Position numbers and translations under genes: made by a program
Assembly: GCF_000143535.2 (NCBI RefSeq)
Contig: NC_037322.1
Coordinates: 434,001 to 498,000, forward strand
Length of the DNA: 64,000 nt
Direction: 5' to 3'
Origin: Botrytis cinerea B05.10
Taxonomy: Eukaryota; Ascomycota; Leotiomycetes; Helotiales; Sclerotiniaceae
Notes under the pieces: generated by a model
The model's database searches: none
What the model was told of the DNA's origin: nothing
What the model saw: the letters and a program-made list of their open reading frames with translations, nothing else
Shown here: piece by piece, positions 1 to 12,629 of the stretch
Position numbering within the stretch: position 1 is the stretch's first letter
Layout: the number at the start of each line of letters is the position of its first letter

Positions 1-1202
1 TCCAAATCCCCAATCATTCTCTTCCGAAAGTACGGCCGACATCATTTCAGACGAATCAAGATTGTCTCGAGAATTGGGGAGATTTCGAATAGTAAAGATA
101 CGAACTGTACCCCAAACAAGAGCAAAAGAGAGCCATCCCAGCTGAGTATTTTAGTAAAGTGCCGTCAATAAGTATTGAGTGTTTCGTACCTCCCATATAG
201 TTGAGTCAAAGGTCTGCCTACAAGCAACAAATATTGCGTAGAGAGACCGTAGAATTCTATAGCTCCACTTTCGTCTTCCCATCCCATTCAATCTTGATTC
301 TATTGATTTCATATTTTTGATCCCAAAGAGGCCGGCTAACTTGTCAAAATATAGAAATTTGGCCGCCAAGGTCACTACTTGACCAATACTTTCATAGTAT
401 AACAACAATGCCCTAGTTGAGTAACTGAAAACTAGGATGAGAAATGCGAGTACAACGTAAGTTCCGTTGTACTGGATATCGAGTAGATGATCTTGCCATA
501 TCCATGGAATATCTGGCCGAAAAAGACACCATGCTGGGAAGCTCATTGGAGGACTATATTTGGAATCATTTGAAGATGCACCTATCACAGTTCCACTGAC
601 CCATCCAGCAGTATACACCATACACATTAGTATAACAGCTAGAACGCCCATAGCAACTACACGAATGACTTTGATCTTATTATTAGAGCGGTTTTCTTCC
701 CTTAAAGCTATCAAAGTTAGTTCGGACACATTGAGATCTGACGACTCATGTCAGTCTTACCGGTAAGAGTCAATATATGTGTAAAGCTTGAAAACCAAGC
801 AAGGTTTAATACCGTTGACCAGTATAAGAATCGAGTCCCGAAGATAATTGAGATACTCCTGCTATGAGAACCGCGATTCCTAAAACGACCTGTTGGTCGC
901 TGAAATTTAGAATCACATTTCCAAGGGCAAATGACCAAATATCCAGTTTGGGTGTATTTTTATCTGGAGAACGGAGATGGTCGATTCTAGCTTTGGCCAC
1001 ACAGCATATTAGAGTGAGGTACACCGAAATAACAAATGTCAATATTGTCTGCAAGATTTGTTAGCGAATTGATTGATAGACCAGGTGATGATCAAAGAAA
1101 TTCACTTGATCATACTCCAATACCTCCAATATCAGGGTTTGCTACCAAGGCCGGGTAGGATGTACAGTTCCATCCTTCGGCTTGCTCATCACCTGACGAC
1201 AT
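1..1202 (-). CDS. Uncharacterised fungal multi-pass membrane protein, 3' end beyond the window, with an internal frame break
   Basis: I place four exons on the minus strand: 1202-1116, 1048-761, 707-190 and 141-1, running off the left edge. Introns are 67, 53 and 48 nt, with GTATGA/GTAAGA/GTACGA donors and CTAAC or ACTAA branch sites just before the acceptors. The first exon begins MSSGDEQAEGWNCTSYPAL and reads on into a hydrophobic helix (TILTFVISVYLTLICC). The motif LNFSDQQVVLGIAVLIAG follows, and later exons hold further hydrophobic stretches. This layout matches a family of uncharacterised fungal integral membrane proteins with conserved aromatic motifs around the helices. The reading frame breaks near 822-826: the upstream frame stops at TGQRY, while the conserved continuation (YWSTVLNLAWFSSFTHILTLT) lies in the other frame, as if one base were missing. 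It may therefore be a pseudogene or contain an assembly error. Function unknown. Confidence 0.6.
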
Positions 1203-2690
1203 GCTGCCAGAAATGCTGATCTATGTATTGAACGATTTCATTTGCGAAGATGAAAAGCCAATTCAACAAAGCAAGTGAATGTCATATTATAGCTACCTTA
1301 GATTTGAATACAGGCTGGGGAGTGGTAAGAAAAGTGCTGTGGTGGCCATGCATATGGCGCAGCAATCCTATTGCCAGGGCATAACGAATAGAAAATCAGT
1401 ACCCCAAAATACGGCCGGGGTGGTATTTTCAATTGACGAAATGCAAAAAAAAGAATCCAATCGAAGTGACAAATGAGATGGGAGAATTGTTTTCTTGGCA
1501 GCACTCCATCCTATCCTTCCCGCCGAATTAAGCGCTGGTTTGGCACTTTGCGTGAGCCTACTTTCAGGGCCTGTATGTAATATTCCGTGTCACCTGCATG
1601 AATAATGCAGTAAAGATACATACTACGTTGACCTCGACATAGGTATGTGACGGCGCAAGAAAGCAAGGTGCGAGTGAAAGGTCCTGGAGCAATACCAGAA
1701 TCAAAAGGAGGTTCAACTACTAGTCTGAGCCAGAGGTGTCCAAACCAAACATCCGGAGGAGATTTCCCGCACATCTGAGGGAAATTCCCAAATCAGATGT
1801 GCAACAAAAGTGCGGTGGTTCTTTCCCACATGAGATTTGCAACAAAACGTCGTCGCTCTCACGAATGTGATGTTTCAATGGAAAATCGCCAATTTAGATG
1901 CGCAATTGCTTTGATTGAAGAAAGCAAACATGTGGTACGTATACCAGGTGCAAGGTTCCTCAGCCACGATGAGAATTGCACGCTAGCTCAATTCGGTTAG
2001 TCACAGAATATGCGACGCGACAATTTCTTGTCCTCGCTGACAGGAATATGCCAAGTACAATTCATTCCCGGTGAGCTTGTTCCAGACGACTGCAGACTTT
2101 GGAATCCCATCACCGCCGAGCTGAAGATATACTTCCGAATATGTAGCACCAGTGAGCGACAGCAATCCCCCGCCAAATCCCCTTATTGATCTCAAAAGCC
2201 AAGAGCCAAGAGCCCAAATGCGGAGGGAACTAAGATCACAATAGCGTCCTTCTCCACAACAATCCAAACAGACTCGACATTTGATCTCATTTGACTTCGA
2301 AATCGCCAATGAATCCTCATAGTTTCGGTCAAGCATTACCCAGCTGATATCTCTTCAGTTTCTTTCCTTGGTTCGTCAATCCAGTTCTTGATTCTTCAAG
2401 CAGGGGTTGATTCTTTCCGTCCTTGCAAACCATGATTTTGACCGACGTCATACTGTAGACGGGCCTGGCCATCTGCAAGACAACGGCAGATTGACACCAG
2501 ATTTTCTGTTTTGTAAAAATTAATATGATTTTCAGTAGCACAATAGAACTTTTTTGATACACTCAATAAATGAACAAACACATTTATCGAATCGCAGCCA
2601 AGTATCATTTCTTCAATATGTTCTGATTTGAGAATTTCATCTATCATTTCATTTCTGCCAATTTGTTGGTCTTGTCTTATCTTCTTCACG
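1203..2690. other. Intergenic region between two divergent genes
   Basis: It separates the divergent starts at 1202 (-) and 2691 (+) and must hold both promoters. A 111-codon ORF at 2001-2336 (-) has a cysteine-rich start (CRVCLDCCGEGRYC) but no recognisable family or splice support, so I do not call it a gene. Nothing else stands out. Confidence 0.4.
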
Positions 2691-4811
2691 ATGAACGATC
2701 CGGGTCTTGATGAGCCCATCTCCCACGACGCTGATGATGTAGAGAATCAACAATGCGATGAGAGGGATGAAACTAAGGAAGATGAGGAAGCGTTCCTCGA
2801 CCCAAGGTACGTAAGAGGGGAGATACTGCTTATATCGCGGCCTTCAAACCGAAAACTCTGCTAACAAACAATCTCTTCAGTCGTTGGTGGTTTGCTAGTA
2901 CTGCATTTCCCCTCGTCGCCGGCACCTTTGGCCCCATGGCATCAGCATTCAGTATTTGCGCATTAGTTGTACATTGGAGGGTCTCGATACCACCCGGTGG
3001 AGTGGAGGAGCATGGAATATATATTGATGATCCGAAATGGTACGCGCTTCAAGAATCATTGGGGTGACGTTATGTTGACGCACTTGAATAGGTTGATCGG
3101 GGTAAATGCTGCACAATTAGCAATAGCCCTCATTTCGAATTTATTCCTACTATTAAATATGGCAGAAAGAGTTCGGTTCTCGATCGCCCAACCTATCACG
3201 ATTATCGGCTGGTACCTGTCTTCTTTAGCATTAATTGGATTAACGGCTTGTGCATCTGGGCCTTTGACACTTCCATCTCCACCGGACCATGCTTATACGC
3301 AAGCATTCTACTATGCTCTATTTTCTGCTGGCCTATACTTCCTGGTGGCTAGTTTGATGGTGATTACGGTATACGGAGCACATAAAGGGCATTACCCGAA
3401 AGAGTTTAAATTGACTATGAGTCAAAGAACTCTGATGTTGCAAACAATCAGTTTCCTGGTATATCTACTTGCTGGAGCCGCAGTGTTTTCCCATGTTGAG
3501 TCATGGCAATATCTTGATGCTCTTTATTGGTGTGATTTTACACTTTTAACAGTTGGTATCGGAGACTATGCACCGATGACACATTTGGGAAGGAGTTTAT
3601 TATTCCCATTCGCTATTGGCGGAATAATCATTCTAGGTCTCGTTATTGGTTCGATTCGATCATTGGTCTTAGAACGTGGAAAAGTTAAACTAGGGGCGAG
3701 AATGGTCGAAAAAGAACGAAGGCGTATCTTGAGGAAAACCCAAAGGAAGAATGTTGAAGTATTGAAACCTATCGCAACTGGAGAGTCATCTCTGGAATCA
3801 AACAATACACGTGTCAATGATGACGGCTTAACAGAAAGAGAAAGACGCCAACAAGAGTTCGAATTGATGAGACTTATTCAAGAAAAGGCGGCCACTAAGC
3901 GTCGTTGGACTTCTCTGATAGTTTCCGGGACTACATGGCTTTTACTTTGGTTTGTCGGGGCGGCAATATTTCGGGTTACAGAGTACACACAAAGCTGGAG
4001 TTACTTTGAGTCTCTTTACTTTTCCTACACCTCGCTCTTAACCATTGGATATGGGGATTATTACCCACAATCCAATTCAGGCAAACCATTTTTCGTTTTT
4101 TGGTCTCTGCTTGCTGTCCCCTCCCTCACAATCCTTACTAGTAACATGGGAGACACAATCGTTAAGGGCATTCGTGATGTTACTCTTTGGATCGGAAATT
4201 CTACCATCTTACCTGGCGAGAGAGGAGTAAGACATTCTCTCAAAGAAACAACAAACAAGATGACGTTTGGAAAATTATTCAAAATATCAAAACTACCTCC
4301 AGATGCTCAAGGTACTGCAGCTTCAAGCGATTCTAGAAAGGGTACTGATCTTGGCGCTGCGCAACATGAACGCGAAAATATCCAAAATCGACGTGGTGAC
4401 GAACAAAAAGAGGAGAATGATAAATTGCCGGAAGATCGACATCATTATCATTGCATCCTTATTAAGGAGATTGGAGAAGTGATGAAACACCTTAAAAGCT
4501 CTCCGCCAAGAGAATACACATTTGATGAATGGGCATGGTATCTTAAATTGACGGGAGATGATGAGAGCGTGGCTGAAACCCATAGAAAGGCAATTGTGAA
4601 ACCAAAGAAAGGGAAAAGGCTAGGTGGCTCAAAGGGTGAAATCGATGATAGAGAGGAGAAGTGGAGCTGGGTAGGACATAGAAGTCCGTTGATGGGGAAT
4701 AAGGAGGAGAGTGAATGGGTACTGGAAAGGTTGCAAAAGACGTTAGAGAGGGAGCTGGAGGAGACGAGGAAAGAGAAGATGGAAGTGGAAAGGAGAGAAC
4801 TGAAGGAGTAG
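2691..4811 (+). CDS. tok1: Outward-rectifier-type two-pore potassium channel (TOK1-like)
   Basis: Three exons (2691-2806, 2881-3039, 3092-4811) give 664 residues. The introns of 74 and 52 nt keep frame across DP|SRWWF and K-W|LIGVN; the first has a CTAAC branch site. After an acidic cytosolic N-terminus come about eight membrane segments and two pore loops with the K+ selectivity filters TVGIGDY (about residues 245-251) and TIGYGDY (about 409-415). Four helices before the first pore and two pore domains in one chain are diagnostic of fungal TOK channels, which pass K+ outward across the plasma membrane on depolarisation. The long charged C-terminus (beyond about residue 460) ends in a Glu/Arg/Lys-rich, probably coiled helix. 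The start at 2691 is the first ATG that gives a continuous frame through exon 1. Confidence 0.9.
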
Positions 4812-6505
4812 CCTGCGGGAGAAAGATGTGAAGAATGAGATGCGACTAGCGAGGCATGGCGTTTGGAACAGCATTGATACCTTGGGTTTTGGTCCAGTAC
4901 TTGGGACTTGGATGCGGATTTCGGCGTTTTGGCATTTACGATACCTTACTGCATATGCTTTGTACTGGGATGACGCACCTCTGATTTTATATGACAACCT
5001 ATCAATAATAAAATACTCATAACTAGGTTTGCGAGCGCAAACAATTCTTCAATTCTCCTTGATAACGTCTCGTTTTGCTTTAAACGTTTGATTATCTCGT
5101 GTTTGCTTGCGAGTCGATTGGTATATACATTATAACCAGATCGTATTGTTATTTTCCTGTAGTGTATTAGAATTAAGGTTTTCTATTATGAGTGTGGAGG
5201 CGACGAGGGAAAATCGATAGATGCTCTTTGAAACTTTGTATTAAAATCGCTATAATATTCAAGTAGATGTGCTGGCAATCTCAAAGGTGGAGTATCTTTC
5301 TGACGTGTAAAGTTCTTGTATATTTCAGTTAAAAGTTTTGTTTATGTGATGCGCATCACTAAACCCTGATCGCTTGGAATTCTGTATTGATTCTCAAGGG
5401 CCGGGTCTAGCGTCGTTTTTAGACGAGGCGCTAAATTCAGGACTGGCCCGTAGGAATTGAGACCCGGTCTCTCGAAGACCGGAACGATGTTTGTGTTGAT
5501 ATATTGGTTGTTTTTTTTGGGTTTATTGCTTTTGTTGTTTTGAGGGGCTTTGTTATTGGTGGTATTTGTTTTGTCGAATCTATTATGATGCACTACTTTC
5601 TGGTCAGTGTACTTTGTGATTTTGTGATTTGTCTGTTGAATTAAAAATGAGATCGATTGAGTCTATTTGGGACGCATTTGAGATAGTGGAAGCCCCCCAT
5701 CTCGTTTCATTTCATCTCGAGTATATTCTCAGTCAAGCTGTAATCTTCCATATTTCAGGTAAAGAGGCTGTATTAATCAAAATATCTTGTTTACTCGACT
5801 AGATCAATACTTGCGGGTAAGATTGGCCTGTCGCTGGTCGGTGTACAGATCTGAAAGACTTTGTTTGACGTCAAGTTGCTTCTAAGCCCTTTTCCCTTTC
5901 CTCGACTATGGTCCATAACACACAGCCATAGACCGAAGGGTTTTGGCCTGTGTCTTCACACCATCATGCTCACAATGACATGTATTCAAAAAATTGTTCC
6001 AACAAAGGTGGATCAGTGGGCATCTGGCTTCTTGTATCATTGCTTCTTGATCACAGAGAGGTCAGTATTTGGAGAAGGGGGGTCAATAAACGGGGTTTGT
6101 TGATAAACCCCCTTTAAAATTGGTCGGATTTTCAAACTGTCTGTGCATATAAGAGGATGTTTTTTAAAATAGATCTTTTGGATGAAGAACATGTTGGGAT
6201 GAAGGCCATACTGGCATCATGGCTGCAAAATTCTTCTCTAGGCTCATAGACAATAGTGTATATTGTTATAATTTTGTTGGATTTGTAGATTAACATGGGC
6301 GGAACGTATAAATATAGCTATTGCACTTGGTATGATGCTAGTTTTATCAAATCACTCAGTTTCCATTCAACAACTTCCAGCGTTCTTGGGATATATTTCA
6401 TCAATCAATTCAGACTATTCTCTAATACCTTCGAAGCGTATTCATGTCTACCGAATATATTGTCAAGGTATACTTTTAGCGCGAATAATTAAGCACCAAA
6501 GCAGC
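4812..6505. other. Intergenic region with hairpin-rich GC island
   Basis: AT-rich spacer holding the 3' UTR of the K+ channel and the promoter of the next gene. Around 5401-5482 there is a GC-rich patch of nested inverted repeats (see findings). At 6092-6111 there is a perfect 7-bp stem, GGGGTTT/AAACCCC, with a 6-nt loop. I see no supported gene here. Confidence 0.4.
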
Positions 6506-7912
6506 ATGGTCGGCTCAAGCTCATTGTCTCCAGATGTGGAGAAACTCATTACCGATCCCGAAGTTCTCAGGGTCCTGCGACTCTTCATCTCGCTTGGGCG
6601 GACCGACATTATCAAGTTTCTAAATGAGACAGTCAATCAAGATCCCAAGGAGGTACAAAATGCATTAGATGCTGTCTACTTCTTTGTAAAACGAGGATTG
6701 CGAACTCAACGCTATCTCACATCTCAGATGCGTACCGATGCAGAACCCTCTGAGTGGCCATATGACCCTAATGAAGAAAGTTCCTTCACATCTGCCGAAA
6801 GGAAACTTGTGGATAAATGTAAGTTTGGGGCGCGATGGCCCACAGTGCGGGGCGCAATTGATATATTCCGGCGCGGGTTCATGCACTGCGTTGATAAAAT
6901 GACATGGAAAGATCCCGACACTGGGCTGACATATCGCGCCTGGAATACTGTCAACATTTGCCCTCCCGACAGACGCCTATGGGACCGAAACAGCAAAGCA
7001 TATGAAAGCCAGCGGTTTTGCGCATATTCGCGACTGCAATTTGTAATCTTTTACCCAGGACTAGTTAACCTCGCATTTCTAGAGCAAGGGCAAGCCGATG
7101 TGCTGGCACGGGCCGAGGCACACTTCGACAGACTGTGGGCACGCAACATGAAATTTCGCAAGACGACTGTAGATGTTACACGTAGTGTTCTGAAGAACTA
7201 CGGCAGCGTTGACGACGGTTACACGAATTACGATGGGCTTTTGACCAAAGAAGAGCTTGCAAAACAGCGGAAAGTCATTCTTGTTGATTTTGACGCTCAG
7301 CGTGATGCGATGCTGAATACTGATGCGAGTGATTTTCGCGAGTTCTCTCATGCGGGCTGGTGGTTCAAGTATGGGAGGTTCTGGAGCCCTGGAAACTCGG
7401 TTGGCAGCATTCTACATTAAAATAAGATGCTGGTGGGGAAGAACTTCAGAGATCATTGCAATTTGGCCAATGACTCTTAAGAGATTCGAACCAGAGTGGC
7501 CACACGCGCAGTTAGACATTATGGACTTGGATATGTGCCCACTAAGGGAATTGAAAGCAGATCCAGATCCTTGTCAAACGTTTCACGAAAGAAGACGGGA
7601 GCAGAGAAAGAAGAAAGAGAGAGAAGTCGGGATAGACATCGACAAGAAAATAATCAAAACCCACCACGAGATAATCGAAATCGTAGAAGCTCACTAACAA
7701 GAAGTGAGAGTCTTGAACAACAGCGACAAGAGAGTAAGAGGAACACAGTAGAAGCAAGAGCGCCAGCAAAGAAATCGGACAACGGCAAGAAAGCAGAAGC
7801 AAAGTTGCCTGCAAAGGAATCAAGTAGAAAAAGTAAAAAGCCAGCTGCTAAAACTGATCCATCTTCGTCACGAACTGGTGGATCCGGGGAAGTATCCCGG
7901 AGCTATGGATAG
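6506..7912 (+). CDS. Uncharacterised protein with basic, Arg/Ser-rich C-terminal tail
   Basis: The open frame from the ATG at 6506 (context AGCATGG) runs to a stop at 7418-7420 and gives 304 residues, including acidic/basic helices and a Trp-rich segment (GWWFKYGRFW). Immediately downstream, in the same frame, 7495-7912 encodes a strongly basic RS/KE-rich tail (RSRSLSNVSRKKTG, ERERSRDRHRQ). A 126-nt intron 7369-7494 (GTATGG donor, CCAG acceptor) would join them in frame as 426 residues. I favour the spliced model because the tail has protein-like bias and no plausible start of its own, but the branch site is weak. I do not recognise the family. An RS/RD-like tail often suggests a nuclear protein; that is inference. 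Confidence 0.5.
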
Positions 7913-9193
7913 GAAAATAGCGATAAGGCCATGTATTTTAGCCGGGGTAAGAGAAAAGAGGTAATCTATCATGATAGTAATACTGTGTCCTTACTAGTGG
8001 TATGATAAACAAACCAAGCTGTAACTTCAGTAGCCAGAGACTAGAGATTAGTGCACAATCGCCAAAAAGGACGAAAAGATAACAGATATTAAAAAGATCA
8101 GGTTGTCTTTATCAAATTTAAAGAAGATTTGGGTTAATTTTAATACCATGATTAGATAGTGTTTTGAATGTCGGATTATGTTAAGGTGTCATAATGAAAT
8201 CAGAATTTCTGGTGTGGTTTTATATATATATCGTCAGACCTTTTCAGAAATCATCCATCTAGGTTACCACATGATCTCTGACAATATATTTTTGTTCGCC
8301 TGCGAATTAGACACATACGACCATAGACTGAAGAGAATTGGGCATCCCGTCCGCTCTGCCATACACAAGCTTCAGATCGGTGGATTAGTAGTTGGGTGGG
8401 TGACCACCAGCGAATCCCCACTGTTGTATGTTTCTTTTTGATTTTTTTGATTCCTAATTTTCTTGTGGAGAGAGGTGGGGGACAACGACCTTGGCGATGG
8501 TAAGAATTCCAGGGATTGTCGAGGCCTCTCACTCTGGGCGACGTACTATGAGGCATAGCGAATTGAGCTATGAATTGAGATGAAAGAATATATAAATACG
8601 TTTTGAAATTATCAATTTCATTTTTTATAAACATATAGTTCAAAATAGCTTTTCAATTGGAATTTGGATTTCTTTATACAATTAATTTTGTAATTACACT
8701 AATAAGATTTCTTGATTTCGAATTTGAGTTTGAAGCCAGTACTATAGTATTATTGTTATTCATTTACTTTTCATAATATCTAATTGTTGTTTTGTTTCGG
8801 CTATGACTTATTCAATAATGCAAAGGCCTACTTTGAACAAAAACTTTTCGAGCCAAGAATAGACTGAACGATCAAACAAGACCATAAGAGTATAGAAGGG
8901 CTCTGAACGGTTGACTAAATCTCCACACCTGACTCTTTGAGCCCGACTGGAGCAAAAGATTATTGGAAGTCTTTGGAAACAAACCTGGGAATTTCAAAAT
9001 TGTTGTAATATATCTGGTTATGTAAATTAAAGGTTCCTTCTATTTACACCGAAAGATTTTATCGTGTTTCATCATCGCCGGCTGTGGGTTCTTGCAGCCG
9101 TCAGATCTATTTGATGTCTCTGAATATTCAGCTGTTATTTCAATTTATCAATAATTTTAAATTCTAGAATTCGCAATTCCAACAAACACGCGA
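7913..9193. other. AT-rich intergenic region between convergent genes
   Basis: Very AT-rich spacer between the 3' ends of the 6506 (+) and 10464 (-) genes. The ORFs at 8178-8441 and 8251-8643 overlap on opposite strands and show no protein-like character. Nothing else seen. Confidence 0.4.
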
Positions 9194-10464
9194 CTACGCT
9201 TCAAACCCAACAATCCTCTTCGGCCATTCCAGAACCTCATGATAATCATGTCCAACTTCCCTCCAAATAACCCCCAATAGTCCCTTAGACCAACCCTTAA
9301 ACCACCATACCTGCGGAACCTTTTCAAACATCACACAAGAAAATGCCATAATAACTAGAGCAAAAGTATCTCTAGCTATGATCAATTTTAAGAAATCTTC
9401 TTGCAACGAGCTTCCCCATTCAACAGATAGATGTGGATTGTCATTTTGTCCTTCTTCAGTCTTCTTAAAACTAAACTTTAGAGAAGTGATTGCTTCTGTA
9501 TAGAGTGTTACGTTTTGGCCTTCGTTTAAAGCACATAATCGAGCAAAAGCAGCTTCTGCATCCGGTGACAGAGTGATCTTATCTTTTTCTGGGGGAGAAG
9601 ACTTTAGTCCCCGTGTCACATTCATGATAGTATGCCAACCTTTAGATAGAAAAATAGCTTGAACAAAGTCGTCAATCAATTCCACTGGAGGCTCTTTATT
9701 TGGGTCTGGCCTCGCAAGACCAAAAGCAAACATGGCAGTAATACTCGAGAAAGCAATACTGGCAGTATCATTCTCTCTGCTAATATTCGAAAGGATGGAG
9801 TGGTAAAGATTAAGCCCTCGAGTGTGATGTGCCGTGGCGATCTCGATATATTTCTGATGGTCTGGGTGGGATTCTGCATAGTGAAGAGCTGATAGAGCAA
9901 GGAGTCCATGGAGAAGAAAATGGTGTTCCATTGCTTCGTTTAGAATGAGAGTCTGTGATGTTTTGATGGCAGCGAGATTATTGGGTGGATTTACTGTGTA
10001 CACGGTTTTTGTGAACCAATGGATTATCAGATCTATGTTTTCGAGATTGAGGGACGGAGTTTTCGTGCCCGACGTCAAAGCTTCCTCATTTCGAGGGGTC
10101 GAGCTGTAAGCTGGAGGTGAAGGGCCACTGTCTTTTGATGCTTCGCTGTTTGTTTCTGGCGTAGATGGGTCATCAACCCAGACTAGAGATTGTAATCGGG
10201 GGTAGGTACATGTGACGTCACGTGTGACACATCTCTGGCAGCGGGGCTTTTCCTCGTCACACTTCGAGGAGAAACAAAACAATGTCAGTGATTGGCGTAG
10301 AGTAGAGAAAATCGACATGCTTGATTTTGAAATTGTGTTCAAATCTTAGAGGGAAACAGGAGAGGACAATGAATTGTTAAAGAATGCTAGAAACATACCT
10401 TAATTCGCCTCTTTTTGCAACCATGACATCCGTGCCGCGATTTCTTATGAGGTCTTCGGATCAT
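9194..10464 (-). CDS. Zn(II)2Cys6 transcription factor, short, sterol-uptake-regulator-like
   Basis: Two exons (10464-10399 and 10261-9194; intron 137 nt) give 377 residues. The zinc cluster is built across the intron: exon 1 ends RHGCHGCKKRRIK and exon 2 continues CDEEKPRCQRCVTRDVTCTYP, giving all six cysteines in C-x2-C-x6-C-x5-C-x2-C-x6-C spacing. The basic lead-in MIRRPHKKSRHGC and the short length resemble the Upc2/sterol-uptake-control group of fungal regulators. A Pro/Ser/Thr linker (residues 60-110) is followed by a helical region containing HHFLLHGLLALSALHYA, typical of the ligand-sensing middle domain in that group. It would act as a nuclear DNA-binding regulator; target genes cannot be told from the sequence. 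The in-frame sequence upstream of the acceptor (10342-10262) is intronic. Confidence 0.8.
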
Positions 10465-11595
10465 CGGGCCTGGTTGAATTGTGTAGTCGTACCCCAGACT
10501 TGAGGAAAGTGTAGACACGACTGGACCTCGATCACAGGCAATGAACCAATAGAGAGATGCGTAGAAAAGTCGTCGCTATGCGGAAAACGGTACAGCAAAA
10601 ATAGTGAAATCGCCCTTCGTTTATCAAGTACTATTTAGGTCTTGAATACGATCAATGGCAAATGTGGAATGCCGAAGCTAATGCGGCTTTTCTTCCTGTA
10701 TGTCGTACTCTCCCAGTTTGTTTGATAAGTTCTTGTCGAATCTTGGAGCGGACACACGTATATATGGCTGCTTTCGGAAACGTGATACGAGAAATGGGGT
10801 TGAAGATTGCCCCACATCATGCGCTATGCAGCATTTCTTGGCGAGGAGGCGAGTTTGTTTGTTTGGCGTTTATCAGGGTCTGTGCGATCGTACTCGTACA
10901 TGACTTCCTAATATGGAGTAGCCATCGCAGACTTGGCCGTTTTAGGTTAGACAGCTTGCTTCTGTGTCAGAAAATTATCTTTCCGAGAAAGGGGGGGCCA
11001 AGCTGGCAATCTCTTCATGTTGCATCTTTGGAGTAGCTTTAGAATTTCTCTCCTCTGGCTTCTGTTTAGTGGCAGTTGTCACAACCTTCCCTTCGAATCA
11101 TCTCAATTTGGCCCACTCCTTGCATGAGAGGGTACCTTAACGACCGCCAATCTGTCATTGCAGCCTGCCCATGAGCAAAAAACAACAAAAGCTCCTAAAA
11201 TAGGCGCCGCTAGGTCTTCATGATGGTCGTCATCCCAAGGAGATAATACTTGCTAGCCAGGACCCCTGGTCGGCTATAACCCCAAGGCACTCCATATTGA
11301 TAGGGCTAGAGTACCCGTTTTAGATATCAAGGTATAGATGAACTACCGACCGTCGTACTGCGTATGGACTGACCACAATGGTAAAATCTGTCACTAATCT
11401 AATACTATACTTAATAGAAAGATACTTATCTTTGCTCCACCACCTTCTGTTTTTCTTTTCCTCTCTCAACTTTCACCTTGCTTACCATTTCCCCAATTCC
11501 ACACATCTCACTTTATTTTCACGACATACTGCCTTCTATCTATTAATTCTAGCCTGCTTTCAACAAGACCAAGTTAGATAATAACATATCATATC
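10465..11595. other. Divergent promoter region
   Basis: Spacer between the divergent Zn2Cys6 gene (start 10464, -) and the RTA1-like gene (start 11596, +). The ORF at 10662-11036 (124 codons) is overlapped by ORFs in other frames and lacks recognisable motifs. A pyrimidine-rich tract (about 11430-11570) precedes the 11596 start, as is common in fungal promoters and 5' UTRs. Confidence 0.4.
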
Positions 11596-12629
11596 ATGGA
11601 TATCACACTCATCCAGTCTCCAGAAGGAAACATCACTGGCGCTGTATATTTTACTTACAATCCATCCCAGCCCGCTGCCTACGGGTTTCTGGCACTTTTT
11701 GCACTACTTACTCTGGCACATATAATCTACATGTTCCCATTGCGGTCATGGTACTTTATCAGTTTTATCCTAGGTGGAATATGTAAGTACTGAACTCTAG
11801 AAACGCCGACATTTTGAGTGTCTTTACCCACTGTTAGATATTCCTATTCGATAAGCTAACAGCCACAGGCGAAACTTTTGGGTACTATGGACGGAGTAAA
11901 TGCCATGATAATATCAGTTCTCTGGGTCCTTGGATCCTGCAAATGATCCTCATTCTCGGCGCACCAACCTTTCTTGCAGCTACTGTCTATATGACACTCG
12001 CGCGACTTACTGTGTCCTTAGGGGCAGAAGAGCATTCGATGATCAGTCCACGATGGTTAACAAAGATATATGTTCTCATCGATGTCATATGCTTTTTCAG
12101 TCAATTTGCTGGAGCAGGAGTTCAAGCTTCCGGTGATGCAACAGTCATATCCATTGGAAATAAAGTCATTCTCGGGGGTCTCATATTCCAAATAATATCA
12201 TTTTGCTTCTTTCTATACATGGCTTGGCGTATCGGAGCCCGTTTTGAACAAAGTCAAGAAAATCATCCGAGTAGCCTTCGATATCCGGAACTCGAAAACG
12301 GGTGGAAAAAATACTTCCGAGCTTTATACGCAGTCAGCATACTACTTATCATTAGAAACTTGGTGCGGGCGATTGAGTATGGACAGCAGTCGAGCGGTGG
12401 AGGATTTTCATATGCTACAAGGAACGATGATGGAACTCTCACTTATGCCGGAGATCGTACCGAGACAATTGGAGATAAAGAAGCGTTTCTTTATATTTTC
12501 GATGCTGCGCCAATGTTTCTGGTGGTTTTAATATTCCTGATTGTTCATCCGGGGAAATTCATTAAGAGGGCTCGTGTTGTAAAAGGGGAGAGAATATCAG
12601 TTACTGAAATGGAGGCTTTGACGAAATGA
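11596..12629 (+). CDS. RTA1-like multi-pass membrane protein
   Basis: Two exons (11596-11782, 11869-12629; intron 86 nt with GTAAGT donor and GCTAAC branch site) give 315 residues. About seven hydrophobic helices are visible. Family motifs include ICETFGYYGR across the splice junction, GAPTFLAATVYMTLARL, DVICFFSQFAGAGVQASG, IRNLVRAIEY and the C-terminal LIVHPGKFI. This is the pattern of the RTA1/lipid-translocating exporter family, fungal plasma-membrane proteins linked to resistance to 7-aminocholesterol, to sphingoid-base export or to stress. The exact substrate of this member cannot be inferred. The start follows a long pyrimidine tract. Its neighbours do not suggest a shared pathway. Confidence 0.9.

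Noticed and set aside
2396..2719. 107-codon minus-strand ORF overlapping the K+ channel start
   Set aside because: It overlaps the first exon of a well-supported gene on the other strand and has no recognisable motif.
10262..10342. Zn2Cys6 gene starting at 10342
   Set aside because: That start gives only four of the six cysteines; the exon at 10399-10464 supplies the other two with a phase-0 junction.
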